Notes under the pieces: model-generated
What the model was told of the DNA's origin: nothing
Databases searched by the model: none
The model's input: the letters and a program-made list of their open reading frames with translations, nothing else
Made by a program: the position numbers and the translations under genes
Shown: in pieces, positions 51,300 through 63,821 of the stretch
How positions within the stretch are numbered: position 1 is the stretch's first letter
Layout: each line of letters begins with the position of its first letter
Source: Clusia tigrina
Lineage: Eukaryota > Arthropoda > Insecta > Diptera > Clusiidae
Direction: 5' to 3'
NCBI GenBank assembly: GCA_920105625.2
Contig: OV050030.1
Coordinates: 428,140,240 to 428,204,239 of the forward strand
Length of the DNA stretch: 64,000 bases

Positions 51300-53150
51300 T
51301 CATCTTCGGAGTGCTTCCACTCAAGGTCAGCTCAAATTACTCGCCGAAAAAGCTCCACTATGTTCGGGGTGGTCTGTGTAGTGTAGCGTACTGGACGCCC
51401 ACTGGATGACGTCATGGACGTTCTCTTTTGAAAATAGTTCGCACAGCGCATTCCATCGTCGGCACAGAGGGTGTCGGCGGCGAAATAGTGGAGTCGTGCT
51501 GCTCTGAATTAGGTGCCAAATTGTAAGAGACACCAGTGAGGCGCCACTGCCGCGGCTACGGTGGCCGTGTTGGCGTATTTTGGTTATATTTTTAGTTGGT
51601 GCCTGGCTCGGTACACACACATTCTCCTGAAGGCTGAATTTCATGGATTCCCAACACGTCTGAGAAGAACCGCTGCAGATAGCACCCTCTCAGTCTGGCA
51701 CATGGGGCGGACCGAGCATCTAAATCAGCCCACTAGCATCGATTCCACAGATTAGACGCACGCTCACTCACGGCGCTCGGTAGTTTTTCTCTACACAATG
51801 GCCTCGATCGCCGACGTTCTGCTTTTCCAGCTTAAAAATAGCCATCTGCGCATTCTTCGCCTCTGAACTGTACACAGAAATATTAGAATCGTTTTGTTTT
51901 CGGGCGGAGTACAGTGTGCGATGTGGAATAGTTTCGACTACAGTCAGAGGCCAAACGTTCTAATAGAGAAAACTCTTCTGTAATGGAAGGAGACCTAATC
52001 TGATTAATGTAGTTTTCCTGTAGTCTTCTTGTCAACCCCCCAAAAAGGTTTGTAGCACACTCAACACTCTCACTCGTGGTCAATTTCTGAGTCGTTGATT
52101 TCGTGATACAAACAATTTCTTCCCTTCTTTTTGCAGCACTTCGATGTTGCATACTAAGGGCGTATCCGCCCAGTGATATTCTAGTCCCGAGGAACTATTC
52201 AGACTAGCTTAGTTCTAGATTCTAGAATCATGTAAGCTAGTCTGAATAGTAGGATATTTACTTAGAATCTAGATAAACATCCTACTCTCCTCGTAATAGT
52301 GACCCATGTTAGAATTTATGTAGGCTCCGACTTGTCAATGTGGAGCTATGTAAGTGGAGGTCCCCATTGTACAAACCAAATTGGTCACTCTTCATTACAA
52401 TGTTAGTGACATACCACAGGAGTTGCGATTTTCAATGGCTGGGAATGTTGGGAGAACTTCGACGCAACGTCCTTGAAGAATTCAGGAAAATTCATGGCAA
52501 TACGAGTACTTGACTTATTTTAGTGCTGGGTATAGAGTACTTCCTTTGAGTAGACAGCTTAACAAAGAGAGACCAAGAAAGACCAACCATTAAGACAACT
52601 GTTAATAATTTCCAGTTAAGGCGGTAGCCTCGGGAAAGGCATATTTATGGAAGTCCATATGGGTACCAGCAGACCGCACTCTTGTCGTTCACTTGCTGAA
52701 CCATTCGGTGCTTATAGTTGATGAGGCTGGCAATGTTAGTTTCAACCCAATCACAGAGACCGTTAAACATGTCCCAGATGAGTCCTTATTACCATGCTGG
52801 TTTCTTCCTTTTATATCTGTGGAACGTTCTTAGTAACTTTATGCGAAAATTACAACTCATATTCTTCTCACATGAGTTCCTCTCGGAGACTTCCAGATAT
52901 AATCCTAACCAACATCGTCAATTGAAGTCCATTTCTTGACGTGGTACTATTTCGCTCAAATTCAACCTGGTCATTTCTATGTCCCTCACTGGCATGGGTC
53001 TTAACATCGCGTCTGTCGTTGTTCCACACAGGTCTCACTTGCCACAAGTTTAACTGCCAAATCAATCCCGTGTTCTCTCATAAATCTTTAGACGCTTCAC
53101 TCTTCTACCGGACAGTTCACTCTCCTACAGATGGACCGCGTTAAGGGAAT
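51300..53150. other. Downstream of Act57B: unclassified repeat-like sequence
   Basis: Minus frames at 51327-51644 and 51883-52152 are interrupted by stops between them and could be remains of one element, but no domain is recognisable. It contains the 52195-52249 inverted repeat. Confidence 0.4.
52195..52249. repeat. Short inverted repeat, 17-bp arms
   Basis: CTATTCAGACTAGCTTA (52195-52211) is exactly complementary to 52233-52249. The 21-bp loop itself contains the palindrome TTCTAGATTCTAGAA-like sequence. Confidence 0.85.
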
Positions 53151-53904
53151 GCCATGCTAGCACTACTACCCTCACACACCGCATCTTGTCAGTCCCCCTT
53201 GGCTTTTGGGAACGTAATTAATGTCAGTCAAGTCATGCCAAGTAGTCGATGGAGCAGGGGCGCGAGTAACAAATCGCAACTATAAAGATGCAAATTAATT
53301 TTCGGCCGACGCTATTTGGGAAGGGCGCAACATGTGCAGATGATTTTGGCGGCTGTTGTTGCTGTTGCGATTGCAACAACATTACACGCGCTATTGCAAG
53401 TGTTTTCCGTCCAATTAGTCAACGCGTTCATTTATCTCGATTATGAATGAATGAAACGCTTTGCGGACACAGGCCGACCACGAGGAAAGGCGTTGAGATG
53501 GATGCGCCAAGCGAGCTACAAATTACTTGCACCTCTCGGAGGCTGGCGGTGGGCCAACGCGACGTGACGTTAACGAGATACTTGCAAAGCGAAATGAGCC
53601 TCAATTTTTGCAAATGTCAAATCATCGGAATGCAGCGGCCGTGTATTCGAAAGCGGGTCAGGCGCTCACGCTGGATCAATGCGAGCAACACGGTCTCATA
53701 CTCCTCTTAGACTTTCTCAAGCGAATCAGTTTACAGTGGGCTGCACACGTTTTGTAGCACGGCCGAGCCCAGCCATCCTAGCCACAGCCGAGAAGTTCGA
53801 AAGGAAGGAAGGAAGGGCCAACTCCACACAAATCAAGTCAATCCAACCCACTAATCACGAATCGCGCAAACACAGAAATAAACACGCACAATGAAATTTT
53901 AATG

Positions 53905-53952
53905 CAATTTCAATTCAATCAATTTCAAATTCAAATTCAAATTCAAATTCAG
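53905..53952. repeat. (TTCAAA)n hexamer repeat
   Basis: CAATTTCAAATTCAAATTCA-type run; the surrounding 53150-54390 stretch is unique-looking with no gene seen. Confidence 0.85.
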
Positions 53953-54384
53953 ATTGAAAAATGCGAACGTGAACTTCAAAAACTTGAGCACACACACGAG
54001 CCCGCACGCACACAGGCAGAGACGGGCATACGGCGGCATATGGTCAATTAGTGTCGCCGCACAATGGCATCGAAGCCGCGCGTATTCTGCATTTCGTCCT
54101 GAGTTCGCGGCTCGAGAGCTGCGAATCAGAGCGCCATTGTTTTCGCCTCAATTACAGTCGATGAAGTGATTCGCGTTGCCGTCGCAGCGCCGAGTGGCAG
54201 GCAGCGAGAGCTTCCTCCACACCCCTTCCTTTGTTTTATCCACAAAAATATTTCAAATACTTCCTCGATTCCGTTTTCATTACGCGAAGTGCCTTTTCAA
54301 TGACTTCGCATTCATTCGCGATAAAGCGGACTTAATTGGTGCATTATAAATATAAATATGCAGAGAGTCGACAGTCAGCTGCAC

Positions 54385-54389
<5 letters not shown>

Positions 54390-54419
<30 letters not shown>
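54390..54419. repeat. (GA)n microsatellite
   Basis: About 15 GA units followed by GGGGGCAAG. GAGA-factor binding is possible but not indicated by context. Confidence 0.9.
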
Positions 54420-54422
<3 letters not shown>

Positions 54423-54770
54423 GCAAGTCCTTGGTTCTACTACAGTTCTGTTTCAATCTCGTACCCATCTTCAGAACAAAATAATTTATCATTCCTCAGA
54501 CCCGAATGCATCGTAATATTTCACTGTTCCATGCTTCCTCGTTGCTTCTAACTGCTCCTTAACTTAGTTGTGACTTGGTGATATTCCTTAAGAACGATGG
54601 TGTAATTGTTCTCCTCTCTGTGACCCTGGAAGTGGCTTCAATCTTCGTCTCCCAATCGCCTTCAAATAGCGCTATTGATACCACAGCCTCTTCTCTTTAG
54701 TTGAGCTGCCCTGATTGGTAAAATTTTCCCGCCATTTAGTCTGCATGTTATGTAAGTTCCTCAATTAATG

Positions 54771-55085
54771 GGTCCAGGATGCGGCTGCGAGTAGTAGCTA
54801 GTATTCCTTCTAAAAGGATGCCAGTGAAGTGAAGTGGAGACTCATACAAGACGAGAGGAGAGAATCGAACACGCGTTTACAATAGAAAAATATCTCAAAA
54901 GATTTCATTAACGTAAATTTTTCCCGTATTTCAAAAGGATCCTGCAAGAAATTCGCTTCTTTCATTTTGGCATTGACCAATTTTTTCAAGTGCTCACTTT
55001 CAAACATTTCAAAGATTCCAGAATGTGTCTACATCAAATTTACTGGAATACTGGAAATATTTTGTCCAGGTCCAGGATGTGGCTG
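54771..55085. repeat. Second copy of the Act57B intron segment, flanked by 17-bp direct repeats
   Basis: The core 54795-55065 matches 49053-49349 in the same orientation. It is bracketed by GGTCCAGGATGCGGCTG (54771-54787) and GGTCCAGGATGTGGCTG (55069-55085), which differ at one base and look like a target duplication. A minus-strand open frame across it (54810-55007) is interrupted in the intron copy and resembles nothing I recognise. Confidence 0.85.
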
Positions 55086-55275
55086 AGTTCCTAGGTCTTG
55101 CTTGACCCGAACCCAGCACTCCCAACTCTGACGGCACGAATTAATGAGGAACGTATACCAGTGCGAAAAGGTCCAGAGTAACAGATTCATCAGTGTTCGT
55201 CCCTCAGCCGCTGCCCCAGCTGTTCTTTGAATACAATTTTTTCTGAATGTAGTCCTTGCCGAGAGTTAGTCTCTT

Positions 55276-55335
55276 TTCATATCTATCTTATCTATCAGAT
55301 AGAAGTTCATATCTATCTTATCTATCAGATAGAAG
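55276..55335. repeat. Perfect 30-bp tandem duplication
   Basis: Two identical copies starting TTCATATCTATCTTATCT; each unit also contains the small palindrome CTATCAGATAG. Confidence 0.95.
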
Positions 55336-56336
55336 GCTGGCTTTAATACTGAACACCATACGCTTTCTCAGTGCCAAAATAGTCAGGTGATTAGACACTT
55401 TCCAAAATGAGTGAATATCCTTCCGCCTGTATTCTGAAGAAGAGCTCGAAGAAGGTCTTTTGCCAGACAGATTTAGTTATTACTCTTATACGAAGACTTC
55501 AATGCAGTTTCTAACTTTGACCATCAATGGTGATGTGTCTGCTCTGCCACATATTCCACACCAGCATTTGGCCTGGTGCTGTCGGCCTATTTGTGGTGTT
55601 TACAATCAGTTCTGAGTTTGCTTACTTTAAATGCATGCACCCCCTCCCCGCCCGTCTCGTACACACACACACACACACACATCAATTGATTTAACTTTCA
55701 AAGCGGAGTTCATCAACATCGCTGGTCTTGAATAAGCGAAAAGGACATTGAAAAGTGGGATTCGAGTAAAAAATTGTGCTTAAAAAAATGAAAAATATAC
55801 TGAGGGGCGTAGCCGCGCTGATGCCATGCATAAATCACACAACAAAAACAACGGCAGAAAAAATGTCGCTAATTTGATTGATTTCAATTTTTGACAAGCT
55901 CAACAAAAGCGGGCCTCACAATCGAGTGCACTTTTTTAATGCGCGTGTGAGTGCATGTGTGCGTGCATGATGTGTCTGGATGTGTGTGTGTGCCTTTCGA
56001 AAGGGGTACGCGCAACGCTTGGCCGTGCCCGCAGCCACCGCTGGGGGTGGCTCTCGCTGGTGTTAGGGCTGAATAATTGCACTTTATGCAATTTATGTGC
56101 AAATTTTCGCCCAGCCCGACAAAAGGACGAAAGCACGCAGCAAGATAATCGCTCGCTAATTGATTCTAATAGAGACATTCGAGGTGAGTGCGTTTTGGGG
56201 GTTGTCCCAGTGTGCGTGCTTGAGTGAATGGCTGTCTAGATTGAGTCTACACTCAGCCTCAAAGCAAATGAGGCCGAAAAAGAAGGTGGAAATTCCAACA
56301 AATCGAAGAAAGCAGAAAACGACAAACATATTCGGC

Positions 56337-56450
56337 ATTATTTCTTAATACTCGTAGATCGTAGAGGGCAAATTGTTGGGCATTATTACGTTGAAATGTG
56401 TTCAAATCTATGAAAACTCTTAGAGCAGCTTTTGGGGTTCGGTTAAACCA
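56337..56450. repeat. Left part of the GGCATTATT array
   Basis: Two diverged units, GGCATTATTTCTTAA and GGGCATTATTACGTTGAAAT, match the start of units at 59.1-59.38 kb. The 2.4-kb retrotransposon remnant separates the two parts. Confidence 0.55.
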
Positions 56451-56599
56451 AATTGTGTGAGATAAATCTTGAATTGGTTTGAAAACTTTTTGGGTGCAAA
56501 GGAAATGCTTATCTAACAAGAATATAAAGTTACTTCAAAACTGGACAAAGTAGAATAGCACGCTTGGGTGTCGAGAACACGTACCAGCTGCGTTGCTTG

Positions 56600-58950
56600 G
56601 GAAGATTCTGTCTGTGGACAAGGTCAATGGGCAATGAACCCTACAAATCCCCAGGTCCGGACGGTATCATGCCTATAATGATACAAAAGACACAGGGATC
56701 CATAATATCTGAGTTATGGGAAATTTTCACTGCGTGTATTTCTCTAAATTATATACCAAATAGGTGGAGGAAAACTCGGGTGGTTTCCATTCCGAAGGTG
56801 GGAAGAAGGGAGCATGAATTGGCCAAAGATTTCAGACCGATCACTCTTACTTCCTTCTTTCTGAGAGTTCTTGAGAGTTGAAAGTTCTTCATCGATCGTC
56901 ACATTCGAGATCTTTTTGAAGAGCATCCACTTTCAACAGAATGCGTATCTAAGGGTGGAGACTGCACTACATGAAGTGGTAGAAGGATACCTTCATTTTA
57001 AGCAATTTACTCTGACTGTCGTAGACATCGAACGGGCTTTTAATAATGTAAGGGCTGAAGCTATTAACTTTGCTCTTGACAGAGCAGAGGTTGAAGGACC
57101 GACTTGTAATTGGATCTCATCCCTGCAGGCAAACAGACAAATCTAGCTGAATTAGGAAGAGTTACGAAAAATGTGTGCAGAGGTAGACCCCAGGGCGGAG
57201 TCCTTTCACCTCTGTTCTGGCTAGCAACTATCAATGAAATTCTTGCTAAACTTGACTCTGAAGAAGTCAAAGTGGTCGCGTATGCTTACGACGATGGACG
57301 TCCTGATCTCTGGACCCTTCCCGACGGTGTTGAATGAAATCATGAAGGGTGCTTTGGGCAAGCTGAGTAGATGGTCGAACAGGTGTGGCCTGGGGCTTAA
57401 CTCCGATAAAACAGAACTGTTGCTCTTCAAAAAAAATATAACCCATCCATCATTCAATCTTCCGAGGCTTAATGGCCAGAGACTCTCACTACCATCCAGG
57501 GTAAAATATCTTGGTGTCATATTGGACCCCAAACTTAGTTAAAAAGAGTGCATCGATGTAGGAGTACGGAAGACGTGTGTGGCTTTCTCTGCTTGCAAGT
57601 AGATGTTTGGCCAAAAATGAGGTCTTAGACCAAAAATTGTGCTCTGGATGTACAATATGGTGGTGCGGCCGATCTTGACATACAGCTCCGTGGTTAGGTG
57701 GGAAACTGTCAGCAAGGGCGACAATCTCACGAAACTGCAAAGAATCCAGTGCTTCGCGTGCATTAGTCCCGGGGCTGCTTTAGACGCGATTCTACAGCTC
57801 CTCCCTATTGATCTTCATTCTCATTGTAATTCCGCACAAAGTGCACTAAGACTCAGGGAAACTGGTAACTGGAGGGATACCCTGTATGGTGATGGTAGCA
57901 TTTTGAAACAGCTGCCACCAGACGTAGTGTCCTCGAGAACCGACTTCTTCGTTCGTAATTTGGATGTTCCGAGCTGTGTTAACACAGTTCTACTAAGTAG
58001 GAATGACTGGAAGAAGGGAAAGGTGCTTGCGAAAGGGGATACGCCTATTTTCACCAATGGTTCCAAGATGAAATCTGGGGTGGGTGCAGGAATATTTCAG
58101 AATCTCTCAATTTTCTCCTTCAAATTGCCAACGACATCAAGTGTCTTTCAAGCAGAGGTCCTTGCAATTTGGCAAGCATGCAGGGCGCTGCAGGGGGTGA
58201 AACTGACCAAAAGGATATCCATTTACTCCGACGTCCCGCAGCAATAAAGGCTCAGCGTCACCTTTTGCCAGCTCTAAGTTGGTCGGCCTCTGCAAGGAGG
58301 AATTTCAATCATTATCGAATAATAGTATAAAATCACTTGTCTGGGTTCCGGGACACAGGAACATTGAAGGCAATTAGAGGGCTGTTGGCTAGCATGAAGA
58401 GGCTCATCGGAAACCGATCAAGTGTTTTCTTCATGGACGTGGGCATCCCCTTAACTGTTGTTAAGGGAAATATTTATAATCACTTCCTCTGCAAGGCAAG
58501 TGAGAGGTGGTAAAACACTGCGACATGGGCCTTTTCAAGAATAATGTGGTCTGATTACAGTGCAAAAGAACTAACCATCTTCTCAATAAACCAAGACACA
58601 CAATTAGCAGTCTTATAGCTGTCTGCACGGGTCATGGGACTATCGACACACACGCTGAACAAATGGGCATTCCTTTCAATGTTCAATGTTTCAATGTTGC
58701 AGGTGCTGTAAAGACCCGCAGGAGAAAGAAACAGTCGTACACTTTCTTAGTGATTGCCCAGCCTTAGAACAGAAGTAGGGAGTGTTTACTATGATCCCAC
58801 TTCTTAACAAGTATAGATGATCTATGCCAGTCAGGTTTTAACAACCTTCTTTGCTTTGTAAAAGGCTCAGGTTGGTTCAATCTGGAGAAGGAAGCTTTTG
58901 TGGAGAGTCAAGGGCATTGCTCTAGCTTAGCACTTTGAGACCTTTCCAAA
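56600..58950 (+). mobile_element. Decayed non-LTR retrotransposon: reverse transcriptase and RNase H, 5' truncated
   Basis: Translated pieces in shifting + frames follow the order of an RNase H-bearing non-LTR polyprotein (LOA/I group). KSPGPDGI is near 56650, FRPITLTSF near 56840, VVDIERAF near 57030 (catalytic Asp kept), RPQGGVLSP near 57190, and a disturbed YADD motif (YAYDDG) with a frameshift near 57290. KYLGVILDPKL is near 57520. The RNase H start reads FTNGSK near 58055 (usual TDGS, so Asp is lost), then VFQAEV near 58150, WVPGHRNIEGN near 58350, and a Cys-rich C-terminal region near 58700-58760. Several stops and frameshifts make it non-functional. ORF1 and the endonuclease are missing. 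The 3' end is unclear; ACCTACC at about 59070 could be a tail. Confidence 0.88.
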
Positions 58951-59089
58951 TTTCTTAACAACACCAGCTGGTTGTAAATGTTACAACAGTGTATTACCAT
59001 TCTCTTTAAGCTCGCGAGGACATGACAACAAAACGGCACTCTTGCTAATTGAGGCCATTTTACCTACCAATCTACTTCATACCAACTTA

Positions 59090-59380
59090 TTTGGGTATTA
59101 TTTCATTTGCGAAAGATCCACAAACTTCAAGAAACTGAGGTATTTTTTCGTTTGAAGTAACTGAAGAATTCTACGGGTTATCTCAGACATTATTTCATAT
59201 AAAATAAATCACACATTTAAAGAAATTCATTTGGGAGTTTGGAAGACAATTCTAGGCATTATTTTGCAGAAGAACACTAAATATTAATATAGAATTTTGG
59301 TTATTATTACGTCTGAAATGAATCGCAGTTTCAAGACCCACGCTGTGTGGGCATTATTTCATTTCAGGACTTGGCAGAAG
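59090..59380. repeat. Diverged ~50-bp tandem array right of the retrotransposon
   Basis: GGCATTATTTCATTT-like starts recur at about 59098, 59146, 59188, 59257, 59305 and 59349, each followed by GAAATGAATC/CACATTT-like sequence. Related units (GGCATTATTTCTTAA, GGCATTATTACGTTGAAATG) lie at about 56337-56400, left of the retrotransposon. Confidence 0.65.
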
Positions 59381-62300
59381 TGTTTGCAAAATTTGTTTGT
59401 ATTTCTTTTTAATCGTGTTTACGTTGATTTGGAAGTGGAAAGTGAATGGAAATGTTAAGAATCAATTGGGAATGTCTGCCACAATGTCCTTTATTTGCTT
59501 TCATAACTGCGCTATTCTGCACACTCAAGGATTTCACGCTTCATGGAGCCACCCTGCCAAGTGCTCAAGTATTTAAGCGCTCATTAGAAAAGGATTTTAA
59601 TTCTTTTTAGTAATGTGTGTGCACTCACAGTGTAGCAAAAGGTATTCTCGACATACGCACACACTCACACACACTCATTCACAGAGCCACAATTGTCAGT
59701 GAACATTTGCCACAAAAATGAGGACTCGCTCTGCGGCGACTCATTCAGAGCAAATTGCCAGCAAATTAGTGCAATAATGCGGCTATTTAAAGGCTATTTA
59801 CATTTTTAATAAGGTCCTTTGCACACACACACACATAAACATACATGGCTGGAATCGTAGAGACCCAAAGTGAGGTGTTGCTGGAGGTGACAACAGCAAC
59901 GCTCAACCAGCTTCCCACATGGCAGGAGTTTTGTTCGTGAAGGATTTCTTTCTGCCGAGTCTTGGTCCTGCAAATATATTCGGCACATACGCCGCTGTAC
60001 TCATTACTATGCGCCTGATTTAACCTCAAACGCTGCTAATTTGCCGCACGGCCGTGTTTGCTTTCATCTCGGCCGCTCTTTGCGTTTCGCAGCGGCTCTC
60101 GGGGCCATTCCCACTTTCACCCAATTCAGTTCGCTTTGTTGTGTGTTTTGTGATTTGGTTCTGCCGTTTCGAGTGGTCGACACTTGAGGCTGGGGTTCCT
60201 TTTTTTCATTAAAAGTATTTCAAGTGTACTTAGAGACACGAACGCCGAACGCCGACGCACAATGGCCTTCCCCGAGCGAGTCAGGCTACTGCTGGATGAC
60301 TGGCTGGGCTGATCTTAAGCGGGTGTTTAACACTTGATTAGGTTTTATCCTTTATTTGTGCAAATGCAATGAAAACAACAACTTTAGCTGCGGCTGCTGT
60401 TCTTCGTAGAGTGGCAAGGACAATTGTGAGTGGGACAAACGACTGAATGCGCCGAGGTGTGGCATTCTTTTAATTTCTCTTCGTTTAACGCCTGATTGCG
60501 CTGCGCTAATTGCCACTGAGTAGTGTGCGGCAGCATTATCCCGCGCATTATCCTGTTGCATTTTGTGCCTCAGTCAACGCAAATTTTTTGGAAATGTCTT
60601 CCAACATAACTCCATCAAGAAACAACAAGCCCTCAGAACCCTTTTGGCAGTGTTTCCTTCACCGAATTTGTGCAGTAAACGCAAATATTAAATTACCCAC
60701 TCTTGAAATGAAAGCGACAATATCAGTTCGCACATCAGCCGCGCGCATTGATGCCGCGATAAGTCCGCAGTCGCTTCCAGAACGTCCATTATCCTTAATA
60801 ACAATCCCTTTCATTCCGTAATGCGCATCAAAACATGAAATTACCGCACTAATCCCAGTCAAATATGAATGAGGTAATTTGCATATGAATTCCACTCTCG
60901 AGAACTTGGAAACTACTTCCACACACACGAGCACAGCCACGCATTTGCACATGCTCTTGGGTGAGTGTGTGTGCGCCTTTCTCTGTGTTCTGCCTTGGAA
61001 ACGCAGAAGGATAATGAACTGCGTTGCCTATTTACACGTTTTCTTTCTTCCTTTTTGCCACTCTTTCTGTTTATTTATTTCTTTTTTTTTTGTGAAACGC
61101 ATTTCAGTTAAAATTGTTCAGTGGAAGGATAATGAATCCTTGTTTGTGTGCTAATTGCACAGATCTGAAGTGAGTGTGAATGCACAGACGCTGCACAAAC
61201 TACAAAACAAAGTGTGAGAATGGGCTCATTTTTCAAATAATGTTGTTAAATTTTTAGGAGTGTCCTTCCACAGATTTGGAAACTAGAAACCTTGTTTAAC
61301 AAAATGAACTTCAAAATGTGAGGTTGTCAAGCGATCTACTGTGATATACTCCCTGAGAATTCTGGCAGTTTACTTAGCTCCTATTTTGTTCAATTCTTCT
61401 GTTCACTCCGGCAAGAAGCCTTCATTTTCACGCCCAACTCCTCTGTTTCTCTTGGGGACTGGGCGCAAGTTTATCGCTCCTCTTTGATTTTTTGCCCACA
61501 GATCACAGGGAAGTGCGAGTTTCCGGATTAGAAGTCTGCAAACGTTTGAAGGACTCTTTTTTCTTTCAGTGAGATATTAAATCCTAGGATGACAGAGGAT
61601 ATATTCCTCCTTGCCCTGGCTGGATGACTTCTTCACTGTTTGCATGTCATTCTGATAGACACTAAAATTGATCTCCTCACGCCGAGCCTTGAATTTCCAG
61701 TTGGCTGCTCCTTGTTTAAATGTAACTATGCTCTTCACTTAGTTACCTTTGACGCAGTATTCCTGTCACTCGTGAGGGCAAGTAGCGAAAAGGACGCTCC
61801 CGAGGACAACAAACACGGACCCCAACAACACTGAGTCGCTGAAATTCTTGAATTGGCTCGAAGAATATCGAGAATCAATACACATTAATTCCCACTGTCA
61901 CTCGCAAATAACAAACAATTAAATAAACTGTTGTTCAAGGACCAAATATTCAAGTCCTTCCATTCTGGAAGAGTTCGTAAAAGAGACGTGAATCATTTCA
62001 ATGTCGAATTTGTCCGCCGAACAAATTTTCTTTGGAGTGTTTCCGATGCTTCAACTCATATTCGAACCCTTCAATGTACCAATCACACTTCTTTCCCTCA
62101 GCTGTGGTGGTGTGCTTCCTCCTCTGAGTCCTCTTTAAAGTTTGAGGGATGTGTCGGTAATGATTGGAGCTGCCTTAAATTCAACCAATCAATCTGTGCG
62201 CCACGTTCATAGTCACGCAAGTCTCTTTCTCAACCACATCAGTGCCGCCACGCTCAAAGCACTTCCCTTGTTTATTTGGGAACCATCCCCCCCCTACCAG

Positions 62301-63230
62301 CATTGACGATGCAATTACCCCCATCCCCACCAGCCGCCTTCACAGGTATTTATGACACTTACGCGATAATAAATAAAACAAACAAAAATAAACGCGAAAA
62401 GCGCACATCAAACGGCAACAAATTCCAAACAACTATTAAAATTAATTAATAACACGCTCTGTGAACCTGAGCAGCTGCCGCGCGCCGCTTGCCAGGACAT
62501 TTATAGTTGCGGCGGGAAGCGGGAGTGGTGCGCTGCTTTATTTGCCTTCCGCTTTATTAAAATTAGTGACAGCACAAAATAAAACACACTCGCACGCCCT
62601 CACCTGACTTCTGTCTCGGTGTCGTGCAAACCAAACCCCTACGATCGCCTGCGTCCCCGCTCCTTGCTGAGCTGTTTGTATTTGCTTTTAATTAAATTTC
62701 CGTAACTTTGTCTCAATTTGTTTGCATTTACATACGAGCTCGTTTTATCGCACGGCGCAACTGTGGCTGCCTGACTGACAGGCGGGCGCACGGTCGATGC
62801 ACGATGCCAGGCCGCCTCAACCTGAACCCTTGCCTGCATCGCGTGACTGCGCTGGCGCTCTGCCGCTCCGGTTCTGCTTTCCGCAGAACTGTTTGTTAGT
62901 GCTTCACTCCAACCTGCCTATTGATTTAATTACCGAACGCACGTCGGCAGGTGTTACAAGCTCGACGGGCAGGGGGCCAACTACGGTTGTTTTGGCTTGT
63001 GACGTCATGTGTCCCGGGCATTTCGGTTGATATCGTAATTGCATATCCATTTATGAATAACAAGTTGCCGTGCTTACGCTACAAATTAAATTTAATGAGC
63101 CACTGGGGCGGATGGTTCCGGCTCGGCAGCATGGAAGCATGAGAGTGAAAGGGGCAGTGAAAGCGTTGTCAAACAAAGCACCCAAATCATGAACATTCTC
63201 TCAATTCATTCACCTAAAAAGTCACAGCTG
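59380..63230. other. Unique-looking region, no gene recognised
   Basis: GC-richer sequence with CA/GT runs (about 59658-59680, 59823-59836) and TAATTAATAA-type cores near 62440-62455. Frames are short. It resembles the Rx intron islands and may be regulatory. Confidence 0.4.
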
Positions 63231-63660
63231 ATTTAACGATGTAATCAGATTGGAATCACAGACATGATAAAGCGACTTCAATACTTTCTCATGGCAAAGT
63301 CGTTGACCACATTTATAATTAGTTCAGGATACTCGTATCTGTTGTTAATAGTACAGAGATCGAATTGATCGCCTTCCGAAAGGACATCACCATATAAAGA
63401 AATTCCAATCTGTGGGTACGTAAACACTTCCAAGTATGTATTGTCAGTAAAACAGTGACTCCATGCTGATGCCGGCGCTCTTCGGAAGTGCGAAGGCTTT
63501 GCTGAATTTGGACCTTGATAGCTTTTTAATACGTTTCGCAACAACATCACGAAAGTCCTTCAATTTCGCCTTGTAGTGTCAATATCAGCTGTCAACACCG
63601 AAGATCCTGGTGGTCAGGATCAGTTACCGAATTTAAAAAGTAATCGAATTTAAGAAGAGT

Positions 63661-63821
63661 TACATGACAAGATATTAGATACTCAATCTGGAGGGGGAAG
63701 CGTAGCCATGCCTCGCATCCTCCGCTCACAACGGACCCAACTGGTGGTCTAAGTGGCATCACTGGTTATTGGTGATGCGACTGCCCTACCTACCTACCTA
63801 CCTACATGACAAGATATTAGA
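63661..63821 (+). mobile_element. 123-bp retroposed insertion with perfect 19-bp target duplication
   Basis: TACATGACAAGATATTAGA occurs at 63661-63679 and again at 63803-63821. Between them is a 123-bp insert ending in (CTAC)n, GACTGCCCTACCTACCTACC. The tail type matches the non-LTR ends elsewhere in the window, so it is a severely 5'-truncated retroelement or a SINE using the same machinery. The exact duplication implies a recent event. Confidence 0.9.

Noticed and set aside
51327..52152. Two minus-strand frames considered as a retrotransposon gag
   Set aside because: No zinc knuckle or other diagnostic motif; left unclassified.
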